Below are positions 47,428-60,525 of a stretch of DNA of 64,000 nt, piece after piece. Positions within the stretch are counted from its first letter, which is position 1; every line of letters starts with the position of its first letter. The notes beneath the pieces were generated by a model. It was not told the origin of the DNA. It did no database searches and saw only the letters and a program-made list of their open reading frames with translations. This stretch comes from Lutraria lutraria (Eukaryota; Mollusca; Bivalvia; Venerida; Mactridae), in contig OZ026845.1 of assembly GCA_964023205.1 (NCBI GenBank), positions 5,776,001 to 5,840,000 of the forward strand. The letters run 5' to 3'. The translations under genes were made by a program, and so were the position numbers.

Positions 47428-47757
47428 AGGGTTTTTTTCCGGCATTTTGGGAATATGACCCATACCCTTGGGATTGGAAATTTTCGCTAAATCTAATCAA
47501 AATTGTGAAAAATGTATAACTACAATTTTTGCAATGTTCAACTTATTCTCACATAGAACAGTAGCAGAATGAGGTATTTACTATCAATAGTGATGTTAAT
47601 GAACTGATAAAATAAAAAAATATTTTAAATTTTTTGGAGGGGGGGGGGGATATTAATTTTTGTCTGTGAATTGGGAAAAAATATACATTTTTTTCATAGG
47701 GAATATGACCGAATTTCGGCAATAAAATCGCCCCAAAAATCCCTGGCGAAACACCTC
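47428..47757. other. Unassigned stretch upstream of the zfr coding exon
   Basis: G-run near 47638-47649 and paired-looking ends (agggtttttttccggcattt ... ccccaaaaatccctggcgaa), possibly a degraded element. It may contain part of the zfr 5' intron or promoter. Confidence 0.35.
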
Positions 47758-49107
47758 AAATAACTATACGTGCAGGTGATAGTAAGTTCGTGGTTTTCAG
47801 TTATTTTCATGGCCGCGCAATTTGTGATTCATGCTTTTTGACAAGTGGAGATTCTGGCCATTATGGCATTCATACTCTACTATGGATTAGACGTAGTATG
47901 AAACCCTATACTGCACTGGTATACATCGATGTGGATAAAAGGCCAGGACGATTCATTTAACAAAGAACAATGAAAATAAACAGGAATCGAACATTCCTAA
48001 TCAATATTATTAGACGCCGAACACTGCGTGCCTATGTAGTGTTGCATTTACGTCTACGTAAATGACTGTACAGAAAAATCTTTATTTTTTCCAATTCAAT
48101 ATACATCTATTAATAAAAAAGAAACGATACAAAGGTCTCTTTACACGTACTTTTAATGCAATTTGGAAATATTTCTTCCCCAATATTCGTCCTTTATTTT
48201 TGCAGCAAAGAACCCGGATGAAAAACATGCGCATGCGCTCAGTTAGATGTACTTCATCGTGAATTTCACACTACAAAGGATAACTACACCACTCATCTGA
48301 AAGTAGCGAAAAGGAGTATTAAATGTGATGTGGTCTACACAAAACCTATTAATGAGGCTTATTTAAATGTATAGTAACTAGTAACTATGGCATAAAAAAA
48401 ATCACAAAAGAACGAATAGATAAAGATATTCAATGACGCGAAATAATAAAAAAATGCATTACAAATACCTAGGTATATACATTGGTCCCAACAAATGCAT
48501 GTATGTTGTAAACAATTATTTCTATTTTGCTCGTTTATGCATATAACAGATGCAGAACAATTATGTCTAAACCATGTGCAAAAATCTTCTTTTTTTTAGA
48601 AATAATCACGGAAACATATTGATACAATTAACTGCGAGGAACGCACAAATACCTATTATTTACGTAGTATTGGTCTTTAGAAATTTCTTACATTTCTTAT
48701 CACAAGAAAAAACATTCTTATAAGGATAACTGTACACTAATAATCAGAATTACATTGGACAAAAATGTATACGACTGTGCGTTTTAATTGTTAAAACGTA
48801 AGTCGACATGTCGGCAGCCATTAATGTAATGTTTATATATATATCTCTATATATAATATATTCTCAACAATTTACAAATTGTCTTGCGCTCATAAATGTT
48901 TCCTTATGTTCTGTCGTTCATTGCTACATACATGACGTATATCGAAAGTTTTGAATCGACAGAAGTTTCCCACTACATAAACATAAGTAGGGAAACAACT
49001 ATGTTAATACTGAGTAAAGGTTAATTCTGCTTCTATCCCTTTAAACAGCATTTCAGCTAGGTAAAGCGGTGAACCAATTTATCTTATCTATTAGTTAACA
49101 TATAAGA

Positions 49108-49184
49108 ACTAAACTGGTCCCCGACGACTCTGCATGTCTGTACATGGACTTGGGTGCACTGCAGCATGGAATGGGAGCCAATTT
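49108..49184. repeat. Short hairpin repeat 'ACTGGTTCCCG ... GGTGCACTGCA'
   Basis: aaactggtccccgacgactc ... tgggtgcactgcagcatgga and atgggagccaattt; same core as 63694. Confidence 0.6.
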
Positions 49185-50590
49185 GCATGTGATAAGAACC
49201 ACTCAGTAAAATATGAATTCGGTACATATGGCTATAAACGACAATGATTAGTTGGAGGGCAAACAGATAAATATTGTATGAGCCAGAATTCGTTGGATTG
49301 ATGATATGAACACATGTGTTGGATCCTCATACAACCAAGTTGTCATTCCTGTGGTATCATATAAGCTACAGTGCTACATATACATCACCTTTTGCAGTTT
49401 CATGACAACTTGTCTCTTAAAAAAAAGATTTTATTCTCAAAAGTTTGTCGGGATAAGGACATGGGTAACGGACCTGTGATAGTTCAAAATTTGATCAGAA
49501 TAATTTAGAATGCGCCAAACCCCAAATTACAAACTAACATAAATAACATGCACATACAAAAAAGTCACAAAATGCTACATCATTTTTTACTCTCATATAC
49601 TGGTTCGTTTCAGTATAGCCTCAATCGGAACACCACGGCTGTCTAGCTTATTCGAAGAAAATGTCATATCGACAATAAAAATGTCCGCTTTTTTTGCAAA
49701 ATTCGTCATAATGATTCGTACTATGCAGCTATATCATTTAGTACGTGCAGGTGTCAATCAGCTATTTCATTATCCCTCCTGGGAAAATTCATCTGAGTGA
49801 TGAACACATAAATAATACACACTGCCATTCAATTGCAATCTTACAAAGAAATCTTAGATTCCGATGAGCAAATAATCAGAGAATTATTGCGTACCGTAAA
49901 CAATATCTTTGTAATTTTTAGGTTTTTTTTTTTATGAATATAGATTCCTATTCAAAGGTATGCTTTTGAATTTTTGTTTTCATTCGAGCGAATACACTGT
50001 ATTTGTTTAAATAGATAAAAAAGGAAATCTACACAAAGGAGCGTCATCTATTCAAACACTCTGATTTTCTTTGACAACATAATGTTCAATTCAATGTAAA
50101 TAATTATAAATTTTAAGAACGAGTATTTCAGCTGAATAATTCGTAATTTATTGTGACATTCAAGTTTGATCAATTTTGAAACGCTGAATTAGAATTCTCT
50201 TTATTATTGAATGCCAATATTGACATAAGAAATACCTATTATAATAAAAATAAAAAAAGACACCACGTACACCGTTTTCGGGTTAACGTACTAATAAAGT
50301 CTCCACTGCTGAATTGCAAATTAGCAGAATAACTCTCATGAATTTTTAAAATAAACTAAATCGATTTAAGTTGACGACAGCACCATTTTTAATGGTAAAA
50401 TCAATCTAAGTTTGTTATACCAAAACATAGCTTAATTGGTCTACTATATATACTTGTTACACAGGATCATCCGGAAATATCAATTTTGCTACAAAAAAAG
50501 TCCCATTAAGTTACTTATAATGAAAATAACTAGACATCCAATTCGGCTATTGAACAAAAACTCAGTCGACCGAACAAAGGGCTGACAGGT

Positions 50591-50638
50591 CGGGGGGGGG
50601 GGGGGGGGTTCAATACTCGAGAGGGGGGGGGGGGGGGT
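50591..50638. repeat. Two long G runs (17 G and 15 G)
   Basis: G runs at 50592-50608 and 50623-50637 separated by ttcaatactcgaga. They also create a false proline-rich minus-strand frame. Run lengths are prone to sequencing error. Confidence 0.9.
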
Positions 50639-51899
50639 AGACACGTGGTAATTTGCCAGAAGGTGTCGCACTGACGGACATTTGTCGAACATTGTCTATA
50701 GAAATAAGAAAGAAAGCCGCAGTGCTGGGTAAATGAACGTATTTATATAAATGCACAACATAACTTTCAGTAATACGTATAGTATCCTGGCATATATAAT
50801 ACTAGGATTGTTCGATAAGTTCGTGGATTATATTACAAGCGTAAAACGAAAGTTTCAATCACAGTGAAACACCACATTCATGTAACACCATAATTATTCT
50901 ACAAGCAGTGTACTTGTCGTGGAATAACATCGTAATCTTTAATAACATAGGTACACGCATATATATAACGCACTTGCAGATTCGTGGAGATTTTGTAAAA
51001 CTCGTGAAAAACATTTCTTCACTGCATCATTGTTCCAGATAAATTATTGACTAATCATGAAGAAACGAGAATGTGCATACTTTGTTTATTTATTATTTAT
51101 TTAATATTGTTTTATAGCGCATCGACAAATGATGGTCACGTAGCGCTCGTTTAGATAAAAAGGTAAGTAACAAGTATAATCAATGTGAAAATAATAACAT
51201 AATGATAATATTAAAAGTGCATACTTTATGGCCTATCACAGTTGTAGTGTGAATTTATTCATCAAATTACAACAATTTAATAATGCAGAACGTAGAAGAC
51301 TGAGTTTAGATCCTGGAATTGTGATTAAATTCGCTGGACAACGGACTGTACTTTAGACCAACATATAAAATATCTACATGCACGGAAAAAAGTATGCACT
51401 AAATCCCCTTTCAGAATTATATTACCATAAAATTGGCCTATGTTTGTGTGGTCATTGTTTTATCAATTAATCATGGCGCCGACACAGCGTCCTCTAGCGG
51501 GCTCGTTGTAACTTTATACAACGATGTCGATCTTCATGTCCTAATTTGAATAAATGAATACTATTATATATAACTCTAATAGACCCCCGTCCAGACACCT
51601 TAGTTAGTGTATAACTAGGAATATTAATTAACACGAGGTGGTAATTTAATAAATTTGATAATTGAATTTCTAGTCTACGCGTACTTCACTGAGTACTTAA
51701 CACTGAATGAAGTGTATCGTGTAACATCATCAAAGTGCTGCATAACTTAACAATCTGAAAATCTTAAAGATATCTTACCTACTTAAAACATTTTTATTTG
51801 TTAATTTCAAGTTATTTTTTTTCGAGTTGTTACATGTATCAAATATATTTTTTATCAAGTCGAGACCTCTTGACAACACTTTCGTATTCTAATCTTAAA

Positions 51900-52045
51900 C
51901 ATGCCAGGCCCGTAGGTAGTAATTGCAGACTTGGGTGGGGGGCTAATTTTAGATTTTGTCTGTCAACGAGGAGATCCGTTATAGCCATTTTAATTATTAT
52001 TATAGCCGATATTACGGTGATAATCTCCCTAGACCCCCAGTTCCA
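51900..52045. repeat. Dispersed repeat 'aggcccgtaggtag ... ttttagattttgtctg'
   Basis: Shares gcccgtaggtagtaattgca and aattttagattttgtctgtc with copies at 56025 and 59160. Confidence 0.55.
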
Positions 52046-52673
52046 ACGGCCCAGCATACTAACGTAATATATACGCTCACAATTAGATATATGATTGTAT
52101 TTCTAACGTGTTCTTTTCAGCTATAAAATTTGATATTACAGAACAACTTGACCAACCGAGAGTCATGATTCAGCGAACAAATTTTATTTGTTTTAATACG
52201 TAGAAGAATTTCCGAACATCAATTTTTGTTCTGGAAATTTTTAATACGTATCGTATCCCCGCGATGTTAGTTGATGTGGCGATAAGATTATTTTTTATTT
52301 ATGAAAAATTTTCAGAGTTTATTTGCATCAATTGAAAACCATGAACATATACGCATTAATTCTGGGCATGCTGCCCAGGACAGGCATAAAATACTATTCC
52401 ATTACACAGTTATAACAAAGATTCGTGTCAGATTAAAAGAGATTTCCATATTTCCGAAGAAAATACGATTTTCACGAAATGGATTTTGATTGTTAACATG
52501 AGTTCTATGTCGCTATTCGGTGTCAGTGATTGATATGATAATAGAATGTTTCACCTTGTACTGAAACTCATCAAATAACGAATTTACCCTTAGAAATACA
52601 TGTATGTAAGCATCTCTGCTATATATTTGTACGATAATACATAACTCGTTGTACACACTACACATTCGAGAAC

Positions 52674-52774
52674 ACAGGGCAGGGCAGGGCAGGGCAGGGC
52701 AGGGCAGGGCAGGGCAGGGCAGGGCAGAGCAGAGCAGAGCAGAGCAGAACAGAGCAGAACAGAACAGAACAGAA
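52674..52774. repeat. Pentanucleotide array AGGGC / AGAGC / AGAAC
   Basis: About 20 pentamers. Left units are AGGGC, middle units AGAGC, right units mostly AGAAC, giving a one-way compositional gradient. Confidence 0.95.
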
Positions 52775-52915
52775 TATTTTAGTGTGTTTGGCTTCAATGT
52801 AACATGAACTTTTACTCTTACCAAAGTCACACGACCACGTGTCATTTCGAATTTAGCTTTAGTTACGAGTTTTATCTTAATTTATTCAATTGTGATCAGT
52901 ATACAGGGATCCATG

Positions 52916-53032
52916 TATGCAATTTACACCGGACAGGCAATAGAACCAGGAAAAACTGTTCGAAAAGAGTAGAGATATAAATGCCCGGTTCTCCTGTATC
53001 TTATCTCCTCTCTAAAGATAAATCCTGTCACA
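52916..53032 (+). mobile_element. SINE family A, 3' fragment
   Basis: ccaggaaaaactgttcgaaa, agagatataaatgcccggtt. Confidence 0.6.
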
Positions 53033-53403
53033 TTGACCTGAGCCAGCTGTAGACCACGACTGTGTTAATGATTTTCCCCTAGATTGATTTATGTGTTTTG
53101 CAATTGATAAACATCACCGAAATGATCTTTAATCCTGTGAGGATGAAAATTAATCTAAACTGTTAAAAAAACATCTTCACGTCATATTTCAAAATCGAAT
53201 ATAACCAATGTTGATAGCTTTCGTGAAAATATGATTTGATTCCAATTTTCCATACTGATAGGCTCTCACGGTATGACAGCTGACTTTAACAAGGGACAAG
53301 ACCAACGGTGTAACAATGAGTCAAATTACGAATTTTATAAATATATTTACAAAAACATGACCGAGGCTTTGTCAAACGCTACAATCTTACATTTGAAAAT
53401 AAA

Positions 53404-53495
53404 GTCTAAACCTGTGAACAAAGGCCACGATCAGTAATACTGTCTTCCAACATAGGTGGCCGTTAAAAAAAATTCTGTGTGCATGCATTATAACC
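53404..53495. mobile_element. MITE fragment
   Basis: taaacctgtgaacaaaggcc followed by a short internal part; no right terminus. Confidence 0.45.
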
Positions 53496-54117
53496 TTATT
53501 TAACTGACCGGACAGACCGCAATAACAATTACAATGGTACCAGAACTTCCTATCCAAACTGGGATTCGGCATTTAAGTCATTTGGTCTAGGAATCCGGAG
53601 CCATACCCCCGTCCATAAAACCCTTTACTCGATTTATCTATTGCGAAAGGACTGATCGGTTTTAAATGACTATATATAACTGTACGGTCTGATCTTCTGA
53701 TAAATAGTTAAGGAACACTTAAATTTTTCGATTATTTCAATTTTAATTAACATTTACAATTTTAGAACCGTTTATTGAATAACTGGTTTATATTTAGAAC
53801 CGTGTCTAGAAATGGCCTACAATTAATTCTTAGATTGAATGCAGATATAGTTTGATGTTCTGTAATTCACAGCGAAGGTTAATTAGCCAAGAAATGCATG
53901 GATTCTTCCACGGTATGTATTCCCCAGCGTTAATTAGAGCTACGCATAACTTTTTGTTTTTACTGCTTATTGGCAATACTAATAAATTAACAAGCTCACT
54001 TCACCTTTGCGTGATTTATATAAACACTCCTATCATTAAACAAATCAGTCAATTAGCAGTAATCGGGTGATTTACCTGTATCAATTTGTACAAGGTACAC
54101 ACCCAAGAAAAAGCATT

Positions 54118-54184
54118 AAATGGCTCCCGTTCCGTAAACTTACTACACGCTGAGACACCTTAATGCTTTGAACGGGTACCAGTC
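54118..54184. repeat. Short hairpin repeat, diverged copy
   Basis: atggctcccgttccgtaaac ... gaacgggtaccagt. Confidence 0.45.
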
Positions 54185-54354
54185 TAGACCCAATCCCTCA
54201 CAAAACTGAATTATCTCCCTTTAACCATCATTACTGAAATAAATGTATGGGGAGATTGAGATTCGAGGCATGGAACCAGAACAATTCTATCTTCACATTA
54301 ACTGGTTCTCTGCCTAATATACATCGAAGTTCAATTATTTACAATAAGATTATT

Positions 54355-54550
54355 ACCAATCACATAGTGTCATGGGCAGGTAATTCAGACCATCGTATTC
54401 ATCCCAAGGACTGGTCCTGCGAATTTCAAAGGGTTGGTCTAAAATGTTCACAAGCCGAAATGTGGGAAAAATCATGCCATTGTTGAAGGGAGTTTGTTGC
54501 TCAAGAGAGGGCTGTTCTGGAGAGGTTGCCTTGTACACTGAACCGAATTT
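54355..54550. mobile_element. MITE fragment with CTGGAGAGGTTG end
   Basis: ttgctcaagagagggctgtt then ctggagaggttgccttgtac; matches the right half of the element at 58531. Confidence 0.5.
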
Positions 54551-54879
54551 CTGAGCCTCCATTGTCCTGGGAGAAATGCATTGAACACACTTAATTGGTT
54601 AAGTATCAGGTGTACATTTAATATATTCATTCCTTCCTTTACATAGAATGCTTGACTTCATTGTGTATATCGATTGTAAGCTAATAGAAATAATTCGGTT
54701 ATTTGGATCTTCCCAGATTCAACTTTTATAAGGTTGACCTTTAGAAATTCGACTCAGTGTACACGTAAGACTGCAGAAACAAAATTATTCCAAATTATAG
54801 ACAGAGACAAAATTAAAAAGTATTGGATTTAGGGATATTACGATTATTCTAATAAAAGTTATTATATAATGTTTTTATT

Positions 54880-55070
54880 CACTTGGGTTTAACGTCACAC
54901 TAGCAGCCAAGGTCATTTGGCGACTTCTTCAGCCTTAAAGGTGGAGGAAGACCGCAGGCTCACACCGGGGTAGAACATTTTGTCTCAGTTGTGATTTGAA
55001 CTCACAGCTGTCAAGGACTAATGGTTACAATCCAGAGACAATAATCACTACACCACGGAGACTTATGCAG
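54880..55070 (-). mobile_element. tRNA-headed SINE, minus strand, GACGTTAAAC tail
   Basis: Minus strand: ctccgtggtgtagtgattat head, ctgtgagttcaaatcacaac box B, ending tagtgtgacgttaaacccaa. Confidence 0.7.
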
Positions 55071-56024
55071 GCATTCGGTTTCTGATTTTCTTAATAATTT
55101 CGAAATAAATCAAATTAAAATGTATGCATGCTTTGCACCGCTATTGCCAAGTTTTAACTACACAACGAAACATTTAATTATTATCTAACCAAAACTTTTA
55201 TCTTGGAATCTACGATGGTAAGAATTTTATGCATTCCTGTTTAAATTCTTTGTCATTATCTGATTATATTTATCTAAATATCAAAGTATGTACCGAAAGT
55301 CTTACAGAAAATCTATGATATCTTGTTTAGTTTCTCATTGACTTCTGAGAATCAGGAGTATTTTAGTGGCATCTTAAAGGTATTGGGAAAGCCATGGATC
55401 GTTATATATCTCAGTTACTGATATAGCTCAGATAATCCTCTCTTTTATTATTTCACATTTATTTACAGAACGTGGTGAAGTATTGGAACAGTGTTGGCCT
55501 GTTCAAACAACTCGTGTGAATATGTCAGGCAACTTACCAGCTTTTTAATAATCTTTATTTCTGTTACACAGAATGATGATGAAGCCTCTATAAGGACAAA
55601 TTGTTCTTCATCGAATTAATAAAGTGAGTCGATACTTTTCTGAAGTATTTACTATTGTCCCTGATTAAGGATCTTGTTGTTAGATACTTGCGATTATTTA
55701 TTTCAACCAGTCTTCACAAAGAACTTGTTCAGTCGACGGTTTGAGAAAAATAGGGCCTTTCGCCATTAAGCGTGACTCCTTAGTACGTTTCGGTAATCAC
55801 TGGCAAAGTACTAAATTTTACGTATATTGAGACTTTCCCCTTTCATACCAATTGGCATAATAGAACATAACAAAAGCCACCATGCATGTGGTTCTAACAT
55901 AGGCAATAAATGTTTCGTACCACAAAGTACTTAATAACACTATTATTTAACATATAAAAACATAAGTCACCACCACAGATAATAAAAGGAAGACAAAGAC
56001 TCTGAAAGTTATTCACGTAGGCTC

Positions 56025-56285
56025 CGGCATAGAAAAAAATCAGATGGGGAGGGTCATTTTAGATTTTGTCTGACAAAGGATAGAGGATTAAATTAGAGAA
56101 TCAGTTATAGACCCTTTTAAAAACAATTACAACCAAATTATAAAGGAGAGAGGGGCGATTTTAGATTTTTGTCTCACATTGGGGGATATAGTTATATCAG
56201 TTATATAATCCCTTATAAAGTCATTACAGTCAAACTTGATATAGGGGTTAAGTCCCACCTGCCCCACTCCCTGGTTCCTATGGTT
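56025..56285. repeat. Dispersed repeat, two units
   Basis: catttt-agattttgtctgac and gcgattttagatttttgtct, then tcccacctgccccactccct. Confidence 0.55.
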
Positions 56286-58315
56286 CTGAAAATGATGCAA
56301 AATCTACGATCAAACTTCAACTCGAATACCAAGACGATTGAAAAACGATGTCAGACTCATCATCGTTATGTTCTAGATGATCAAAATCTGGTCATATCTG
56401 GACGTATAGGAGTCGACATTATGTTAAATAAATGCATCAAGTTGTCTCTGTATAAACGACGTGTATTCTTTATATTGCTTTCTTATTGACTATGTATGCA
56501 TAGATATACGATAACATCAGATTGGCATTACGATTCTAGAAGGGATCATGTCAAGATGATATCCTAGATTTCATGACTGTAAACGATATACTCGGGGATT
56601 TTATGACAGGTCCACCGGCTGTTACCCTTAAAGATCAATATTTATAGCCGACAAAGTCTTTACCGAAATCCTGTCCTTAATCTTTTTATGTATCCACACA
56701 AAGCCCTGAATGGTTGAATTGGCGACAGACAGAATGCAAACCTTTAAATCAATGTACATGTACAATGTACCAGTATAATGTTGCTTAGAACAACACACTG
56801 TATTCTTACAATCAATCAGAAACTATGTTGCTTAAGCAATTTAAGTTTGTGACAGTATATGTATGTGTTCTTCTGCTTACAAGATGATGCAAATGGAAGC
56901 AATGCTATGCAATTAACACTACTGACGGACGCGTAACTGGGTACTGGGTTTTAATCCTATCACGTTGTTATAGCAACACATGAACACAAAATGAGCTAAT
57001 AAGTAATTCTATATCAACTATACTAAAATTAATATCAATCTTGTCAACACCTACGACAGGATGGTTTTATTTATACGTCATCTCCTCTAACGGAGCCAAT
57101 ACATCATCATTACCGACTTAAGAAGTAGCAAACACTGACATATAAAACACCGCCATCGTATAAGGCAACAGTCTATCTCATGGAAGCCACAGTAAACATA
57201 TTGAACATCACAATTACGTTTGTCCAGTGGGCAAATTACACCAGATTCTGTTCTACGGTTACCAAACGATCGATGTAACGCCGTTATAAGCATTGAAGTG
57301 TAACAAATAAACAGTGGCACCATTGAAGATATACTTAACCACTTCGTAATTATGCTTTCTTAAAAACTGAACAGTCTGATTTGAACACAAGCACCACTTT
57401 TAGAGATTCCTAGAATGTATACACTTATCTAATCCACCGTATAATTATTCATTTACACATTTATTTTTAAACAAGATGAAGTGAGTGAACGATTAAGTCA
57501 TATTAAATAATTTGTCAGAACTGTAAATATATTTACAATTTCGTCGATAAGTCTGTCGAGAGGTGATGATTACAATTTAATCAAGTATACAAACTGATAC
57601 ATAAATCACTTCGTGCATCGTTTATAATTTCCACGGAATCTTTGATGTTACATTTTCTATATGATAAAAACGCCTTGAAATCGCATCGCTTCTCCTTTAA
57701 CTTTTACTAGGAAACATACAGCGAGCATTTTTCTGTAAGACTTTCTATGGAGTATTTTGGCGGCTGCCAAATTGTAAGTCATTATTTGTATGTAGTTGTG
57801 TGTATTTACATCATAGGTAAGGTTTGCTGAAACGATGACAGTCTTGATATGTTTTAACACAGAAAAAAAATGGGAAGTACTCGTTTTTAGAGCTGACAGT
57901 GAAGCATGATCTTATTGATACCGGATACCGGGTTTTAGCATAATCTCAATCTGCACGATAAATTGAATGTTTCCAAAGTGGAGAAATGCTGAAAGAGCGA
58001 AGTGTGTGATTATTGTATATTTACTTAACTATCAAAGAGTATATTGTGTTTAAAACTTCATTGAACTTGCCGATACAATTTCGTTAAATAAGATTATCGA
58101 TCAATCCGGCTAACTTCATAACAATAATCTGAAGATATGAGTTAATAGAGGATTCAATAAAGGGATCAGAAACATAAAATACGAATCATTTTTGTGAGAA
58201 AGAAAGGATATTTTTAGACTTCTAGTATGCTGGAAATATATTTTTTGTCTCAGTGATCAGGACAATTGATATCTATTTGACTCTATTTGAAGAAGTGACA
58301 ACTGTTCAAGATACG

Positions 58316-58417
58316 ATGGAGAAACTACTTTGTTCGTGTTTCATATTATTGACAGTGTTTATTACAACTCAAAGTAGTCCACCTACAGAACAACAACTAC
58401 ATCATTTCTTGTTACAG
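58316..58417 (+). CDS. Probable first coding exon of a secreted protein (partial)
   Basis: ATG at 58316 in an acgATGg context opens 34 codons that end exactly at a strong donor, CAG|gtaagc. The translation starts MEKLLCSCFILLTVFITTQS, a typical signal peptide (a charged start, a hydrophobic core, then SSPPTEQQ). No second exon could be recognised before the end of the window, so the first intron may be long or the continuation lies outside. Without a second exon the mature protein cannot be identified. It could also be a chance open stretch. Confidence 0.45.
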
Positions 58418-58530
58418 GTAAGCGAATCATTAGTATACTATCTAAACATGTTACTGACGGTACGTAATTATACATGTAGGTTATTTGCTTCTACTTGTTT
58501 TACTCGCGTATACTATCACATTCACATATA

Positions 58531-58712
58531 CAGTGCAACCTCTCCAAAGTAACACACTGGGAGTCGCGAAATTATGTTATTGTTGAGAGGTTGTTACTCT
58601 ATGGAGGTTGAATTAATAGTTAAATCGTACAGTGGGAAAATCATACTGTTGTAGAGGGGATTGTTGTTGCTCAAGAAAGGGCCGCTCTGGAGAGGTTGTA
58701 CCGTACATGTAT
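58531..58712. mobile_element. TA-flanked MITE with CAACCTCTCC ends
   Basis: Left end tacagtgcaacctctccaaa; right end ctctggagaggttgtaccgt-acatgta. The ends are inverted copies. Confidence 0.65.
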
Positions 58713-58768
58713 AATGCGTCGATCACCGAACGAAAAGGTTCGCGCATGACTGACATCATGGGGTTATA

Positions 58769-58962
58769 TACAGTAGAACCTTTCTAATTCGGACTCGTTA
58801 TCCGAAAGTGTTCGTATTAGAGAGGTTTTCGGATAAGACAGTTTCCTGATTGGTAAGTTTTTTAGTATTAGATACATGCTAAAATCAAGTCAAGGTGACG
58901 TGTTCGGTTTAGAGAGGATTCCGGATTAGAAAGGTCCAGATTAGGGAGGTTCGACTGTATCC
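58769..58962. mobile_element. TA-flanked MITE with ACAGTAGAACCTTTCTAA ends
   Basis: Left end tacagtagaacctttctaat; right end tagggaggttcgactgta. It has the CAGT...ACTG termini and TA flanks of Tc1/mariner-pogo-type elements. Confidence 0.7.
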
Positions 58963-59159
58963 CAATTATTTATGTTATTCAAAGCAGAAATATTGACACA
59001 TCTGTGATGAGTTGTACATTTCTCTAATCATGTACACAAGCGGAAAGGGTTTGTACATCAAGATGGTCGATCATCAAGTAAATATCTTTATACAGGAAAC
59101 AATTCTGAATCAGTTAAAGATAGCCTGGATCCGGAAGTCACCATTCATTTTAGTCACTA

Positions 59160-59300
59160 TCATACCAGGCCCGTATAGGAAGCAATTTCAGATTTGTGAG
59201 GGGGTAATTTAAAATTTTGTTTGACAGTGGGGGGGAATATATAGCCTCATTAATTTCCAAACCAGCTGGAATCATTTGATGAGGGGAGGGGGTTATGTTG
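59160..59300. repeat. Dispersed repeat, third copy
   Basis: accaggcccgtataggaagc, then taatttaaaattttgtttga and a G-rich end. Confidence 0.55.
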
Positions 59301-59640
59301 TAGTTCCTTGTTAAGCGATTTAAATATGACCAAGGTTCAAACTTAAAACCTGCGTGTTGTGTGACCGGCTAATTAATTCTACTACCTCTGTTTCTGAACA
59401 CATTATTTATCTTAGCTTAACTGAGATTAAACCACTAAATGATCGAATCATTATCATTATAACTTATCATTATAATGAAGTTTCATAATAATCTTCGATC
59501 TGTTCATCCTGTTTAATTAAGTAAGAAAATGAAATTTAAACATCATTAACATCAAGGATCTCTGTCAGACGTTGATTAAATTCTACAAATGTACGAATGA
59601 GGAATTTTGCTGTATATGTTTAAACACTGTACATGTATAA

Positions 59641-59890
59641 TTATTTAGTCAAATCTGTGTAAACGGCAACCTCAGAATAAAGGGCATACTGTGAATAAAG
59701 GTAATTCTTTTAAAAACCGTTATTTGAATATAGGTATGACTGTATATACAATCAGGACTGTGTTAGCGACCACCTCCGATTAAAGGCCACCCTATGAATA
59801 AAGGCGTTTTTAAAGCAGTCATCATTTAGAACAAATTGACCTTTCAAATGACACCTGTTAATTAAGTCCACACACATTATGTCGTTCACA
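59641..59890 (+). mobile_element. Two adjoining MITE copies of the same family
   Basis: The first (to about 59745) has tagtcaaatctgtgtaaacg ... ataggtatgactgta. The second starts tacaatcaggactgtgttag and lacks its right end. Confidence 0.55.
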
Positions 59891-60024
59891 AACGGGAGAT
59901 AATCATATTCGTGTTCAGATTAACAGTTTGCCATAATGATAAAACAATAATTTAAGTTTAAAAAAAAAACCCTAGCGTAATATTATCTAACATATCGTTT
60001 ACTTCAACTATTTACTGAGTCTAC

Positions 60025-60265
60025 AGTAGAATCTCATGGTCGAGTGGTTATGGACTATGACTAATAATCACGAGGCGCTCACCACTGAGTTCGAACCCCA
60101 CATTGGACCATTTCACATGCGAGGAAGCTGCCCAGCTTGATACGGAAGGTAACTATTTCTACTCAGGTGTATGCCTGAGATCTCCACCTCCAACATCAAA
60201 GCTGGAAAGTCGACAGATGACCCTGTCTCTCTGTGCGACGTTAAACCCCCAGTAAACAATTAAAA
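60025..60265 (+). mobile_element. tRNA-headed SINE with GACGTTAAAC tail
   Basis: catggtcgagtggttatgga head, actgagttcgaaccccacat box B, tgcgacgttaaacccccagt tail. Its tail matches the copy at 54880. Confidence 0.7.
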
Positions 60266-60361
60266 TCTCGATAATCAGATCTCCATTGGGGACACAGAGA
60301 TACTATTGACATACTCTCTTTACTAAGTTGAAATTTAAAACTACATGTATATTATTATAAC

Positions 60362-60525
60362 CATTTCAGTGGTCTATAACATGAGGTGGTCTTTATACCA
60401 AAGTGATCTCTATATCAAGTTGAACGATAAAAGGAATAAAGATAATCCGTTCCTAAAATAAGTGATCATCATACAGAGTTGACCTTAACATAGAAGTGGT
60501 CGCTAACCGAAGTTGTACTGTATTT
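60362..60525 (+). mobile_element. Diverged MITE-like copy
   Basis: Has aacatgaggtggtctttata and tagaagtggtcgctaaccga ... ttgtactgta; a related theme, poorly preserved. Confidence 0.4.

Larger units (their letters stand above)
47758..58315. other. Gene-poor region upstream of zfr
   Basis: It should contain the zfr promoter and non-coding 5' exon(s), most likely near its low-coordinate end. Otherwise I find only dispersed repeats, G runs and the pentamer array. No frame shows a recognisable domain. Confidence 0.5.

Noticed and set aside
50489..50692. Proline-rich minus-strand frame
   Set aside because: The PPPP stretches are reverse-complement poly-G runs.
54353..54562. 69-codon minus-strand frame with a kinase-like look
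   Set aside because: Overlaps a MITE fragment shared with 58531-58712; no conserved kinase motif.
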